A stretch of 64,000 nucleotides of DNA from Pontibacter indicus (GCF_900156345.1 NZ_FTPP01000003.1:62001-126000); one strand, 5' to 3'. Shown: positions 7,973-17,735, numbered from the stretch's first letter. Program-made: numbers and translations. The notes: generated from the letters alone by a model not told the origin.

Positions 7973-8887
7973 TCAGCCTTTCTCTCCATTCACCTTCTCA
8001 AATTTCTCTGCAATTTCGGAGGGCTCCACTTTGCGGCCCTGGTTGTCGGCGTAGGCCTTGGTCACTTCGGCTCCGAGCATGAGGATAACGGAAGAATAAA
8101 ACACCCACAGCAACACGACGACGAAAGAACCCGCAGCGGCATAGAAACCAACCACTTTCACGCTGCCCAGGATGTAGTCGATCACTTCTTTGCCGATCAG
8201 GAACAGGATGGAGGTGATGATGCCGCCAGCCAGTGCGTCCTGCCACTGCACCTTGGCATCGGGTAGTATTTTATGGATCGCCGTGAAAAAGGCCAGCACC
8301 ACAAGTATCGATAAAACTGTTTTGATCAGTTTGACGGTAACGGACAAGTGTTCCTCCAGCAGCTCGTGGAGTTGGTCGCGGAATACCAGCAGGGTCGCAT
8401 CAAAGACCAGACTCAGCAACAGCAGAAATCCCAAGCCGGCGACGATGCCCAGAGTCACGAGGCGGTGACGAAGCAGTTTGAGGTAATTCACGTCATGCTT
8501 CACCCGGATATGCCAAACGGAGTTCAGGGCTTTCTGCATGATGAAGAAGATGATGGTGGCGCTTTTCACGACCACGGCCACCCCGATCAGCACGCTCCAG
8601 AATCCGATGGGTATCTGCGTCGCGTTGTTGAGTAAGTCATTTACCTGCTTGCCCACATCTTCGCTCATCAAGTCCTCCATCTGCTTCACGATCTCCGCCT
8701 GTACCGTTTCTTCGGCAAAAAACACGGAACCAGCCAGGGTCAACACGATCAGGATAGCTGGCAAAGAAAAGATGGTAAAAAAGGCAATGGCCCCACTGTA
8801 TACGATGGGCTCTCCCCGCTGAAAGTTCCTGTACGAATCCCTTAGTATATCCTTGATCTTTCTCCAAAAACCTTGCTTGTACTCCAT
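7973..8887 (-). CDS. YihY/BrkB family inner-membrane protein
   Basis: A 304-residue protein with about six membrane helices. It carries the hallmarks of the family formerly called ribonuclease BN: AIAFFTIFSLPAILIVLTLAGSVFF near the N-terminus, ALNSVWHIRVK in the middle, and VVGFYAAAGSFVVVLLWVFYSSVILMLGAEVTKAYA near the C-terminus. The ATG for MEYKQGFWRKIKDI is preferred; an ATG 24 bp upstream is possible. It is convergent with the small membrane protein gene. The transported substrate is unknown. Confidence 0.88.
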   Translation of the reverse strand: MEYKQGFWRKIKDILRDSYRNFQRGEPIVYSGAIAFFTIFSLPAILIVLTLAGSVFFAEETVQAEIVKQMEDLMSEDVGKQVNDLLNNATQIPIGFWSVLIGVAVVVKSATIIFFIMQKALNSVWHIRVKHDVNYLKLLRHRLVTLGIVAGLGFLLLLSLVFDATLLVFRDQLHELLEEHLSVTVKLIKTVLSILVVLAFFTAIHKILPDAKVQWQDALAGGIITSILFLIGKEVIDYILGSVKVVGFYAAAGSFVVVLLWVFYSSVILMLGAEVTKAYADNQGRKVEPSEIAEKFEKVNGEKG

Positions 8888-9025
8888 GTATAGATAGTTC
8901 CTTCTGCCCAATGCGCAATAGGTTAACGACCGGGACGCTGTTTGGTTAAAAGCGGATAACAGCAGATTTGTTCAGATCAATGCTTTTAAACAGTGCTATA
9001 CCTGTGGCGGAAGCAAAGCAACAAA

Positions 9026-9056
9026 AAAGGCCTGTCCCTCTACAGAACAGGCCTTT
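9026..9056 (-). terminator. Rho-independent terminator of the nuo-purF operon
   Basis: Arms AAAGGCCTGT (9026-9035) and ACAGGCCTTT (9047-9056) are perfect complements, followed on the minus strand by a T run (complement of the A stretch at 9023-9028). It lies 20 bp after the purF stop. Confidence 0.82.
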
Positions 9057-9076
9057 GATAGAAAATTCAATCTTTC

Positions 9077-10969
9077 TTAATAAGCGCGAACGGCCTTGTT
9101 TTCCACGAAATTCATGAAGGCACGATTTACAACACGGGTACCGCCCGGGGTTGGGTAGTTGCCAGTAAAGTACCAGTCGCCGCTGTGGTTCGGGCAGGCC
9201 AGGTGCAGGTCTTCGATGCGCTGGTAAATCACCTGCACTTCAGCATGCACGTCCGGCGCTTTCACGATCTCCGATACCTTAGCAGAGATTTCGTCGTGTG
9301 TGAACAGGTCAAAGAGCTCTTTCACGTAGTTCGTCTCCATGATGGCCGGCGTACCCTGCACCGCCTGAATCCTATCGTATACCTCTTCTACTTTGTAATA
9401 GAGGCCTCTGTCTTTGAGCAGCTCCAGCATCGCACGGAAGGCCACGAACTCCTTCAAGCGTGACATGTCGATGCCGTAACAGTCTGGGTAGCGGATCTGC
9501 GGAGCGCAGGAAACGATGATGATCTTCTTCGGTTCCAGCTTGTCGAGCATGCGGATGATACTCTTCTCCAGCGTCGTGCCGCGCACAATCGAGTCGTCGA
9601 GTACCACCAGGGTGTCAACGCCTTTTTTCACCACTTCGTAAGTCGTGTCGTACACGTGCGTTACCAGGTCGTCGCGGCTGTCGTTATCAGTGATGAAGGT
9701 GCGCAGCTTCACGTCTTTGATTACCAGTTTCTCGGCACGTGGCTTGAACTGCAGAATCTCGTCAAGTTGCTCTTCGTTCAGCTCCTGGTTCAGGATGGCC
9801 TGTTTGCGGTAGGCGCGCAGGTAGTCCTCAATTCCCTTCATCATACCCAGCCAGGATGACTCCGCTGTGTTCGGGATGTATGAGAACACCGTGTTTTTCA
9901 GGTCGTAATCAATGGCTTCCAGAATCTGCGGGCACAGGCGGCGACCCATGTTCTTGCGCTCTTCGTAGATCTCCGGGTCGTTGCCACGGGAGAAGTAAAT
10001 GCGCTCGAAACTGCAGGACTTTTTCTCAAGCTGCGGCATGATCTCCTTCAGATCGGCATTCCCTGCCTTGTCTACGATCAGGGCATGGCCCGGGGTGATC
10101 TCGCGGATTTCACTATAATCAATATCGAAAGCGGTTTTGATAGCTGGCTTCTCAGAAGCGATCACCACCACCTCGTCGTCCATGTAGTAGTAGGCCGGGC
10201 GGATGCCGTTCGGGTCGCGCACCACGAAGGAAGCGCCGTAACCGGTGAGGCCCGCCATGGCATAGCCTCCGTCGAAGTCTTTGCAGGCACGCTTAAGCAC
10301 ACGCTGCAGGCTCAAGTTATCTTCAATCAGGCCTGTGATCTCTTTATTGGAATACTCGTCCTTGTAAGATTCGAACAGCATCTGGTTTTCCTCGTCCAGG
10401 AAGTGTCCGATCTTTTCGAGCACCGTGATGGTGTCGGACTTTTGCTTTGGATGCTGGCCCAGTTCAATCAGTTTCTGGAACTGCTCATCCACGTTGGTCA
10501 TGTTGAAGTTACCGGCCACGGCCAGGCTGCGGCTGCGCCAGTTGTTTTCGCGCACCATCGGGTGGCAGTTGTCCACAGAGTTGACGCCGTGCGTGCCGTA
10601 ACGCAGGTGGCCCAGGTATACATCACCCAGAAAAGGGAGGTTTTCCCATACCCAGTTCGTATCGCGGGCTTTCTCTGGTTCCTCTTCTTTCAGCTTCTTA
10701 AACTCCTTGCCGATCTTCCCGAAAATGCTGTCGATGGCGCGTGTTTTAACGGAACGGAAGCGGTTGATATACTCCATGCCAGGACCTGCGTCTATCTTGA
10801 TGCTCGCCACTCCTGCCCCGTCCTGGCCGCGGTTGTGCTGCTTTTGCATCAGCAGGTATAGTTTGTTGACACCGTACATCGGAGTGCCATACTTTTCAAC
10901 GTAATATTCGATTGGTTTTCGGAGCCTGATCAGGGCTATACCGCACTCGTGCTTAATGGAATCGCTCAT
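9077..10969 (-). CDS. purF: Amidophosphoribosyltransferase (long Bacteroidota form)
   Basis: The first committed step of purine synthesis: PRPP and glutamine give 5-phosphoribosylamine. The N-terminal class II glutamine amidotransferase domain has Cys9 in MSDSIKHECGIAL, so a short propeptide is presumably removed, with NRGQDGAG and GHLRYGTHG further on. The phosphoribosyltransferase domain has the PRPP loop VVLDDSIVRGTT near residue 455. At 630 residues it is about 125 longer than the E. coli enzyme, with extra segments in the middle and a C-terminal tail. It starts 16 bp after nuoN, so it is co-transcribed with respiratory genes. Confidence 0.9.
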   Translation of the reverse strand: MSDSIKHECGIALIRLRKPIEYYVEKYGTPMYGVNKLYLLMQKQHNRGQDGAGVASIKIDAGPGMEYINRFRSVKTRAIDSIFGKIGKEFKKLKEEEPEKARDTNWVWENLPFLGDVYLGHLRYGTHGVNSVDNCHPMVRENNWRSRSLAVAGNFNMTNVDEQFQKLIELGQHPKQKSDTITVLEKIGHFLDEENQMLFESYKDEYSNKEITGLIEDNLSLQRVLKRACKDFDGGYAMAGLTGYGASFVVRDPNGIRPAYYYMDDEVVVIASEKPAIKTAFDIDYSEIREITPGHALIVDKAGNADLKEIMPQLEKKSCSFERIYFSRGNDPEIYEERKNMGRRLCPQILEAIDYDLKNTVFSYIPNTAESSWLGMMKGIEDYLRAYRKQAILNQELNEEQLDEILQFKPRAEKLVIKDVKLRTFITDNDSRDDLVTHVYDTTYEVVKKGVDTLVVLDDSIVRGTTLEKSIIRMLDKLEPKKIIIVSCAPQIRYPDCYGIDMSRLKEFVAFRAMLELLKDRGLYYKVEEVYDRIQAVQGTPAIMETNYVKELFDLFTHDEISAKVSEIVKAPDVHAEVQVIYQRIEDLHLACPNHSGDWYFTGNYPTPGGTRVVNRAFMNFVENKAVRAY

Positions 10970-10985
10970 AGGGGTTGTAAAGTAT

Positions 10986-12494
10986 CTAGGCCAGCAGTTT
11001 CTCTATCCAGTGCAGCAGCAGGTCGGGTTTAAAGAAGAAGACCAGCAGCGGCCCGGCGAAAAAAACCAGCAGCAGCTTATTTGACAGTGAAATAACTAAA
11101 TTTTCGGCAGTTTGATTCCTTTTCAGGAAAAGGTAATATGGTATTTTGATATAGTAGAACAAAGCCACCCCCGTGAGCAGGATGCCGACCACGAGCAAGA
11201 CCAGCAGCATCGCCTGCCCGTTGGCAGTATAGGCCTCCCAAACATTGCTGAAAACAAGCAGCTTGCCCATGAAGCCAGCCAGCGGTGGGAGCCCTGTCAG
11301 AGAGAGCAGAAAAAGCAACGCCATGATGCAGGCAAAAGGTATACGATGCCCCATTCCCCTAAAATCTTCGAGCGTGCGTACCTGCCAGTTTTCCTCGGCC
11401 ATCTGCAAAAACAGGAACATGCCAAAGTTCATGAACACCAGCACCGTCATGTAAAACAGCACGCTCACGGTATAGTCGCTGCCAAAAGCCAGCAGCGCCA
11501 GCATCAGAAAACCGGCATGCGACACCGAGGAAAAAGCCATCAGGCGACGCGGCGTGCGCTGCCAAAGTGCCGTGAAGTTGCCGACCGCCAAGGTAGCGAG
11601 TGCGGCTATGCCTAGGAAAAGCAGGACATCCGAGAAAGCGTTAGCAATGGTCGGGTCGGCGAAAGCAGCCACAAAGCGCAGGATGATGATGATACCCGCC
11701 ATTTTTGGGCCCGTAGAGAAAAGTGCGACAATCGGCATCGGTGCTCCCTGGTACACATCCGGGGTCCAGAAATGAAATGGTGCAGCTGATATTTTAAACA
11801 GAAAACCTGCAAATACCAATATAGCCGCCACGGTTACCATCAGCGGACTTGCCTCTAACAGACTGCGCCAGAACGACACCAGGGTATAGTCGAGCGAGCC
11901 GGTTAGGCCATAGAAAAAGGACATACCGTAGAGCATCACACCCGCCGACAGCGTGCCGTAAAGCACATACTTCAGACCTGCTTCTACTGCTCTTTTCTCT
12001 TCCTTGAGGGTGAGTGTGAGAATGTAGGAGGCAATGGACACCAGCTCAATTGCCAGGAAAACCATCAGCAGGTTCACGGATTTGGCCATCAGGTTGAGAC
12101 CCAGCACTAGCACTAAGATCAGGCCGTAGTATTCACCCCGGCCTTCGCCCTGTTTGCGCTTATCTATTTTCGGGTTTTGCAGGGAGAGCAGGATCGTAAA
12201 GATGCCCGTCAAACTGAAGAGTATACCGGCGTAGCGGGCAATGCCGTCGGAGCGCAACAGGTTCAGAAACTGTACCTCGGCCACATGCCGGTCCAGCACC
12301 GACAGTACCAACACCGAGAAAAGTCCGGTGAGTGCCACCCAGGGCAGCAGGCGCTTTACTGTTTTAGACTTGAACAGGTCGAGCGTGACCAGCAGCAGGA
12401 AGAAGAGGGCCAGCAGCAATTCGGGCAGCAGCGAGCCTGCTCCAGCTAAAATGCTGTCGATGGCCTGGGTGAGGTATGCTGCCTGTTCTTCCAC
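10986..12494 (-). CDS. nuoN: NADH-quinone oxidoreductase subunit N
   Basis: A 502-residue antiporter-like membrane subunit of complex I with about 14 helices, containing the proton-translocation segment (Proton_antipo_M). Visible motifs are VFLAIELVSIASYILT, FKISAAPFHFWTPDVYQGAPMPIVALFSTGPKMAG, LMAFSSVSHAGFLMLALLAF and LTGLPPLAGFMGKLLVF. Length matches the family. It is third in the nuoL-M-N order, 54 bp after nuoM. Confidence 0.95.
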   Translation of the reverse strand: MEEQAAYLTQAIDSILAGAGSLLPELLLALFFLLLVTLDLFKSKTVKRLLPWVALTGLFSVLVLSVLDRHVAEVQFLNLLRSDGIARYAGILFSLTGIFTILLSLQNPKIDKRKQGEGRGEYYGLILVLVLGLNLMAKSVNLLMVFLAIELVSIASYILTLTLKEEKRAVEAGLKYVLYGTLSAGVMLYGMSFFYGLTGSLDYTLVSFWRSLLEASPLMVTVAAILVFAGFLFKISAAPFHFWTPDVYQGAPMPIVALFSTGPKMAGIIIILRFVAAFADPTIANAFSDVLLFLGIAALATLAVGNFTALWQRTPRRLMAFSSVSHAGFLMLALLAFGSDYTVSVLFYMTVLVFMNFGMFLFLQMAEENWQVRTLEDFRGMGHRIPFACIMALLFLLSLTGLPPLAGFMGKLLVFSNVWEAYTANGQAMLLVLLVVGILLTGVALFYYIKIPYYLFLKRNQTAENLVISLSNKLLLVFFAGPLLVFFFKPDLLLHWIEKLLA

Positions 12495-12548
12495 GTCTAG
12501 GTATAAGGTGTAATCGTGCGCCTGAGAAAGTTAATTCATCAGGACGCT

Positions 12549-14297
12549 TTATCTGTTTAAAATCGCTTGCAGGATGTTGAGCTGCTCTTGCCCGTTGCGC
12601 AGCACAAGGTCTGTAAAACCCGTTACTGTCATCCCTGTTTTGTCAAGGAGCAGGTGGGGGAAAATGCCGAAAATAAAGGCCAGCACGGCCAACGGCAGCA
12701 GCATCAGGTACTCGCGCTTGGTCAGGTCCGAGATAATGGCTTTCTCGCGGAGTTCCGGGAAGATCCAGTACTTGCCAAAGAACATGCGCTGCAACGCCCA
12801 CAGGTAATAAGCCGCCGACAGCAACAAACCGATCACGGCCACAATCGCCATCCAGCGCGGCAGCATACCCGTTGCCTCTGGTGCACTGAAGCTACCCAGC
12901 AACACCAGCAACTCAGCAATAAAACCCGAGAAGCCTGGCAGGCCAAGCGAGGCAAAAAAGGCTACGACCACGAAGGCCGTATAGGCCGGCATGCGCTTGG
13001 CGAGTCCCCGGAAATTGAGGATCATGCGGTCGTGCGCCCGGTCGTAGATCACGCCCACCACCAGGAAGAGCATGGCCGAGATCAGGCCGTGACTGAACAT
13101 CATGTAAATGGCGCCGTTCACCCCTTCGTTCGTCAGCGAGGCCACCCCTAGCAGCACAAAACCCATGTGCGACACCGACGAGTAGGCAATCAGCTTTTTG
13201 AGGTCGTTCATGGCCAGCGCACAGAGCGCCCCATAGATAATGGAGAGCACACCCAGTCCGCCAACTAAGGTCGAGAAGTAAGCCCCCGCATCCGGGAAGA
13301 CGGGATACACAATGCGGATCAAGCCATAGCCGCCCACCTTTAAGAGGATGGCCGCCAGCAGTACCGAGATGGGCGTAGGCGCCTCCACGTGGGCATCCGG
13401 CAGCCAGGTATGCACCGGCACCGAGGGCACTTTGATCAGGAAGCCCGCCAACACCAGCAGGAAAGCCACGAAACGAAGCGGAAGATCGAAGAGCGTAATG
13501 CCCGAGAACACATGCAGCAGACTACCCGGTATAAAGTTGGCTGGCTCCATCATGGCCGGTATGCTGAAGGTGCGCACCAGATCCGCCTCCGCGATTGTGC
13601 CCTGCTGTAGCATCTGCTGTACCTGGCGTACCATGTCCAGACTGGCCGGCACGTTCTGCCCGATCAGCCCCATTTGCTGCGCCGTCGCCTCCGGATCGAT
13701 CACAGAGGTATAGAGCCCGATCATCACGATGAGGATAAAGAGCGAGCCGACCAAGGTATAGATGAAGAACTTAAGTGCGGCATACTCGCGTTTGGGACCG
13801 CCCCACATGCCGATCAGGAAGTACATCGGCAGGAGCATGAACTCGAAAAAGAGGTAAAAAAGGAAGAAGTCCAGAGCCAGGAAACAGCCCATCACGCTCG
13901 TCATGAGCAGGAGGTAGAGCGCACAGTAGCCCTTCACATTTTTAGTGATGTTCCAGGACGAGATCACCCCAATCACCCCTACGATACCTGTTAGCAGCAC
14001 CATACCGATGCTCAGGCCATCCACGCCCACAAAGTACTCGATCTGGAAACGACCCAGACTGCCCAGCGAAAAACCGATCCAGTCGAGCTTCTCCACAAAC
14101 TGGTAGCCTGCCTGCCCACTCGCCGCCTTGGTACCGTCGAAGCCCAGGTATACCCATATTGCTACGGCTAGTTGCAGGAGCGTGCCGCCCAGCGTGACTG
14201 CTTTGATGCCTCGCTGCATGCGCGTCGGTAGCAGCAACACCACAAAGGCCGCTAGCAGTGGTAAGAAAATAAGGCTGGAAAGAGTATAATTCATCAA
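12549..14297 (-). CDS. nuoM: NADH-quinone oxidoreductase subunit M
   Basis: A 582-residue antiporter-like subunit of complex I. It has FYLFFEFMLLPMYFLIGMWGG with the conserved membrane Glu, FLIKVPSVPVHTWLPDAHVEAPTPISVLLAAILLKVGGYG, and LIAYSSVSHMGFVLLG. It is about 70 residues longer than the E. coli protein because of a loop near residues 200-260. It lies between nuoL (after a 376-bp gap) and nuoN. Confidence 0.95.
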   Translation of the reverse strand: MMNYTLSSLIFLPLLAAFVVLLLPTRMQRGIKAVTLGGTLLQLAVAIWVYLGFDGTKAASGQAGYQFVEKLDWIGFSLGSLGRFQIEYFVGVDGLSIGMVLLTGIVGVIGVISSWNITKNVKGYCALYLLLMTSVMGCFLALDFFLFYLFFEFMLLPMYFLIGMWGGPKREYAALKFFIYTLVGSLFILIVMIGLYTSVIDPEATAQQMGLIGQNVPASLDMVRQVQQMLQQGTIAEADLVRTFSIPAMMEPANFIPGSLLHVFSGITLFDLPLRFVAFLLVLAGFLIKVPSVPVHTWLPDAHVEAPTPISVLLAAILLKVGGYGLIRIVYPVFPDAGAYFSTLVGGLGVLSIIYGALCALAMNDLKKLIAYSSVSHMGFVLLGVASLTNEGVNGAIYMMFSHGLISAMLFLVVGVIYDRAHDRMILNFRGLAKRMPAYTAFVVVAFFASLGLPGFSGFIAELLVLLGSFSAPEATGMLPRWMAIVAVIGLLLSAAYYLWALQRMFFGKYWIFPELREKAIISDLTKREYLMLLPLAVLAFIFGIFPHLLLDKTGMTVTGFTDLVLRNGQEQLNILQAILNR

Positions 14298-14481
14298 GCT
14301 AAACGCCTTCTATTTTAGTTAAAAGCAAACTCTTTAGTTAAGAGTTAAAAGTTGAGAGATTAAAAGTTGTTTGGCTCAAAGTCGCTTGCACACTCGTTAT
14401 GCCTACTTTCAGTTTTCTGGCTATACCTTGGCAGTTCATGCATCTTATCGAATGAAATGCTTCACTGCTGAGTCGCTTTAA

Positions 14482-14561
14482 GTCATTTCGAATGAAATGA
14501 GAAATCTGAAGTATTCCCACAGCATATCGAGAATTCAGATCTCTCTTACCGTCGAGATGAC
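14482..14561. repeat. 80-bp imperfect inverted repeat (REP-like element)
   Basis: The left end is GTCATTTCGAATGAAATGAG followed by AAATCTGA. The right end is TCAGATCTCTC followed by TTACCGTCGAGATGAC. The outer GTCAT(T/C)TCGA / TCGAGATGAC and inner AGA/TCT parts pair. Size and layout match the element at 2571-2649. Confidence 0.5.
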
Positions 14562-14619
14562 AAGAGAAGCCCCCTTATTCTCTCCATTAGCACATCAGGA
14601 AATTAGCACATTCCCTTAT

Positions 14620-14655
14620 CTCCAAATCTTCCCATCTCCAAATTTTCAAATCTTT
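14620..14655. repeat. AAATCT/CCAAAT oligonucleotide repeat
   Basis: Short units (ctccaaatcttccc, atctccaaattttcaaatc) are repeated in tandem. The same units form the inverted repeat at 60761-60904. Confidence 0.45.
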
Positions 14656-14673
14656 TGGAACGCGAAATTAACA

Positions 14674-16857
14674 TCAATTCAGCATGATGTATAGCATTAT
14701 CAGAATAAATCCGAAAAGGGAATAGGCGTAGTAAGACTGCACCTTACCGTTTTGCAATCCACGCCCGAAGCGGCCAAGCACTTTGGCCAACGCGCCGATC
14801 AGCCACACGCTACCGTCCACTACCCAGTTGTCAAACCACTTCACGATCTTGGAGAATACCACCAGCCACTTGCTCGCGTAGTCCAGGGTATAGTCGATCA
14901 CGCGTTTGTCGAGGCGGTACAGCATGCGGGCCATCCACAGCACGGGGCGTACCAACAGTTTGTCATACACCGCATCCAGGTAGTAATGTTGGTAGCTTAG
15001 GCGCGCCAGGGCTGTGCGTGGCTGCTCCTGCAATAGTGCTTCGCTGCTTTTACTTTTATACCTGCCAATGGCCAGCGCTATACCTGCTAGACCTAGCAAA
15101 GCAGAGAGCAGCCCGATTACCAGGTGCGCAGTTGCGTTAGCGGCGTCTTGCAGCGTTACAGCCTCGACCAGACTTCCAGCCAGCAAAGCACCTTCCTGCG
15201 GAAGCTGCTGCAAACCAACTCCCTGCATCACCCAGCTTCCGGCAAATGACAATGGGTTGAGCGAAAAGAAGATGCCCAGCGACAACACCGCCAACAAAGC
15301 AACAGGTATAAGCATCACCCGCTCCAATTCCTGACTCACCGAAAACCGAAGCGTCCGCACATCGAAAGACAACCGGAACGAACCGAAGAACATAAACCAC
15401 AGGTGCCGCCCCATGTAGTAAGCCGTCAACAGCACGACCATAAACCCGATTACAGGCACTGCAAAGTACAGGCTGTTTCCAGTAGCCTGACTCATCGTCT
15501 GCGCCCAAGCCCAGCTACCCGAAAGGATGGCATCTTTGGAAAGAAAACCCGAAAATAGCGGCAAGCCAACCAGCGCCGCAGTAGCCAGCAGATAGGTATA
15601 GAAAGTGAGCGGCATGGCCTTGCGCAGACCGCCCATGTTACGGATGTCCTGCGGATCAACCTCGGCAGGCAGGTGCACATGGTGTAGGCCGCGGTGCATG
15701 GCATGGATGATGATACCGGCATTGAGGAAAAGGGCTGCTTTGAAGAAAGCGTGTGTCGTGAGGTGAAAGAGCGAGGCATCGTGCGAGCCGGTGCCCATGC
15801 CCATGACCATATAACCGAGTTGTGAAATCGTAGAGAAGGCCAGTACGGCTTTGATATCATATTGCGTGAGGGCAGCCAGCGCACCGAGCAGCGCCGTGAT
15901 GGCACCAATGATGGCAATGACGGTGAGAGCATCCACGGTGAAGAAAGCGTAGCAGCGCGCCACCAGGTATACACCGGCCGCCACCATGGTCGCGGCGTGT
16001 ATCAACGAGGACACGGGCGTTGGACCCTGCATGGCATCGGGCAGCCATACCTGCAGCGGGAACTGCGCCGACTTGCCCACGCAGCCCATAAACAGGCCAA
16101 GTCCGGCCAGCGTCAGAAACAGCGGGCTCAGTTCTACCGACCACGACTGCCCCTCAAAGGTATAGCCTGTCACAAAACTGCCGTTCAGCCACTCTCCTGC
16201 CCCCATCAAGGTACGCAGCGCCTCCAGGTCAAAGGTCCGGAAATAGGTATAGAAGGCAAACAAACCGAGCAGCAGGCCAATGTCGCCGACGCGGTTGACC
16301 AAAAAGGCTTTCTTGCTGGCCGCAGCGGCAGCGGGTCGCTCGTACCAAAATCCGATGAGCAGGTAAGATGACAGGCCCACCAGTTCCCAGAACATAAAGA
16401 GCAGCAGCAGGTTGTCGACCAGCACAATGCCCAGCATGCTAAACGTAAAGAGGCCCAAATAGGCGAAGTAGCGGCTATAGCCTTTGTCGCCGTGCATGTA
16501 GCCTACCGAAAAGAGCTGCACTAGTGTGGAGATGAACGTGACGATGACCAGCATCAGCACCGTCAGGTTGTCGAGCAGTATACCTGCTGTGAAATCGGCG
16601 ATAAAGCCCGATGGCAGGCTGAACCAAACGGCCCGGCTATGGTATACCTCCGTGTTCCAGATTAGAGCAAAAAGATAGATCGAAAGCGCGAAGGAAAGTC
16701 CGGTGGCACAGATGCCCAGCCAGTCGCCCTGCCGTGGCAGCTTCTTGCCTGCCAGGTATAGCACCACAAAGGCGAGCAGCGGTAGCAGCAGCACGACCAG
16801 GGCCAGGTAGGTTTGGGGCGTGCCGGCCAGTGGTTCAAGAAGTGCGGAAAGCTCCAA
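14674..16857 (-). CDS. nuoL: NADH-quinone oxidoreductase subunit L
   Basis: A 727-residue antiporter-like subunit of complex I. It has LLLFMFWELVGLSSYLLIGFW with the key Glu, FPLQVWLPDAMQGPTPVSSLIHAATMVAAGVYL, and FSTISQLGYMVMGMG. The C-terminal part carries the long lateral helix (KLLVRPVLWMARMLYRLDKRVIDYTLDY) and a final helix. It is longer than E. coli NuoL (613), as is common in Bacteroidota. No nuoK or other complex I gene lies upstream in the window; the next gene is divergent, so nuoLMN forms a separate cluster here. Confidence 0.95.
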   Translation of the reverse strand: MELSALLEPLAGTPQTYLALVVLLLPLLAFVVLYLAGKKLPRQGDWLGICATGLSFALSIYLFALIWNTEVYHSRAVWFSLPSGFIADFTAGILLDNLTVLMLVIVTFISTLVQLFSVGYMHGDKGYSRYFAYLGLFTFSMLGIVLVDNLLLLFMFWELVGLSSYLLIGFWYERPAAAAASKKAFLVNRVGDIGLLLGLFAFYTYFRTFDLEALRTLMGAGEWLNGSFVTGYTFEGQSWSVELSPLFLTLAGLGLFMGCVGKSAQFPLQVWLPDAMQGPTPVSSLIHAATMVAAGVYLVARCYAFFTVDALTVIAIIGAITALLGALAALTQYDIKAVLAFSTISQLGYMVMGMGTGSHDASLFHLTTHAFFKAALFLNAGIIIHAMHRGLHHVHLPAEVDPQDIRNMGGLRKAMPLTFYTYLLATAALVGLPLFSGFLSKDAILSGSWAWAQTMSQATGNSLYFAVPVIGFMVVLLTAYYMGRHLWFMFFGSFRLSFDVRTLRFSVSQELERVMLIPVALLAVLSLGIFFSLNPLSFAGSWVMQGVGLQQLPQEGALLAGSLVEAVTLQDAANATAHLVIGLLSALLGLAGIALAIGRYKSKSSEALLQEQPRTALARLSYQHYYLDAVYDKLLVRPVLWMARMLYRLDKRVIDYTLDYASKWLVVFSKIVKWFDNWVVDGSVWLIGALAKVLGRFGRGLQNGKVQSYYAYSLFGFILIMLYIMLN

Positions 16858-17069
16858 AATATAGACTATCTATGGGATTCAATCTCAGAAACAGGACATC
16901 CTGATGCCCTCCTCAGTTTCAGGGTGCCAATTTACATATATTGTTGCAATTATATAGCCTCTCATGGCCGCTCCCCGGCGTTCATGCCCCATATTTTTCA
17001 ATTTTTGCAAACAATCATCCCTCTATTTCGTTTTGTATGGTATTGTACCATCTAAACAAAATAAGAACT

Positions 17070-17363
17070 ATGGACACACAAGATCTTAAAAGAGACGCTC
17101 AGGATTTGAAAAACAAAGCAGACAGAATAAATCCTCAGCATAAGGAAGGACCTGTAGCTGCAGCCATTGAGGACTATACTTCTCGCGTACCTTCAGACGT
17201 ATTCCTTTGGGCAGCGCTGGGCTCTATGGCCGTGTCGGCTACCCTGAAGATTATGAAAAAAGACGAAGAAGCTTTGTTCGTTGGACAGTGGGCTCCTTCT
17301 TTCTTACTGCTCGGTAACTACAACAAGATGATCAAACTGATTGGTTACCAGAGCGACAAGTAA
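17070..17363 (+). CDS. Small conserved hypothetical membrane-associated protein
   Basis: A 97-residue protein (MDTQDLKRDAQDLKNKADRINPQHKEGPVAAAIEDY...). It has a charged N-terminal helix and a hydrophobic middle (VFLWAALGSMAVSATLKIM, FVGQWAPSFLLLGNYNKMI). The ATG after ATAAGAACT is chosen; upstream in-frame codons have no coding look. It is monocistronic with a strong terminator directly behind it, which suggests a well-expressed gene. Function not recognised. Confidence 0.78.
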   Translation: MDTQDLKRDAQDLKNKADRINPQHKEGPVAAAIEDYTSRVPSDVFLWAALGSMAVSATLKIMKKDEEALFVGQWAPSFLLLGNYNKMIKLIGYQSDK

Positions 17364-17391
17364 GATACATTCATTATATTCTCGTGACGAG

Positions 17392-17429
17392 AAACAGAAA
17401 GAGGGAGCCTGTGCTCCCTCTTTCTGTTT
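17392..17429 (+). terminator. Rho-independent terminator
   Basis: 17-bp perfect arms (AAACAGAAAGAGGGAGC at 17392-17408 and its complement at 17413-17429) around a CTGT loop, ending in a T tract. Confidence 0.9.
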
Positions 17430-17735
17430 TATATGCAGGATGATTTAGCTACTTACAAGAACACCTGTAAACTATCATTAAAGCCTCATTTAATGATAAT
17501 GATACAAGAAAGTTCAAAAAGATTACTTTTTTCTACCAACTGCACCAATTATAGGTATAATTATCTCTATATTTGCAGCGGCTAAAAGTTGAAGGTTGCC
17601 TTTCAGGCGATCCTTTGAAGAGGCAGGGCTCCCCACGAAGGAGCCTTTGCTTTTTATACGCCATATCTGCCCTGAAAACGCGCCTTCCAGCACGCTCCCA
17701 AAAAGATAATCCATTAAAGTAAGGCTGCGGTAAAG

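Larger units (their letters stand above)
14298..14673. other. Repeat-rich non-coding gap between nuoL and nuoM
   Basis: No convincing gene. From the nuoM side it holds an AT-rich stretch, a TATACC copy of the iterated motif near 14423, the direct repeat CGAATGAAATG (near 14449 and 14489), an 80-bp inverted-repeat element and a run of AAATCT/CCAAAT oligonucleotide repeats. Complex I genes are usually tightly packed, so this gap looks like insertion of small repeats. Confidence 0.6.

Noticed and set aside
17523..17714. A 63-residue minus-strand open frame (MDYLFGSVLEGAFSGQIWRI...)
   Set aside because: Short, isolated, no recognisable domain or promoter, and partly overlapping AT-rich non-coding sequence. 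Not supported enough to call a gene.
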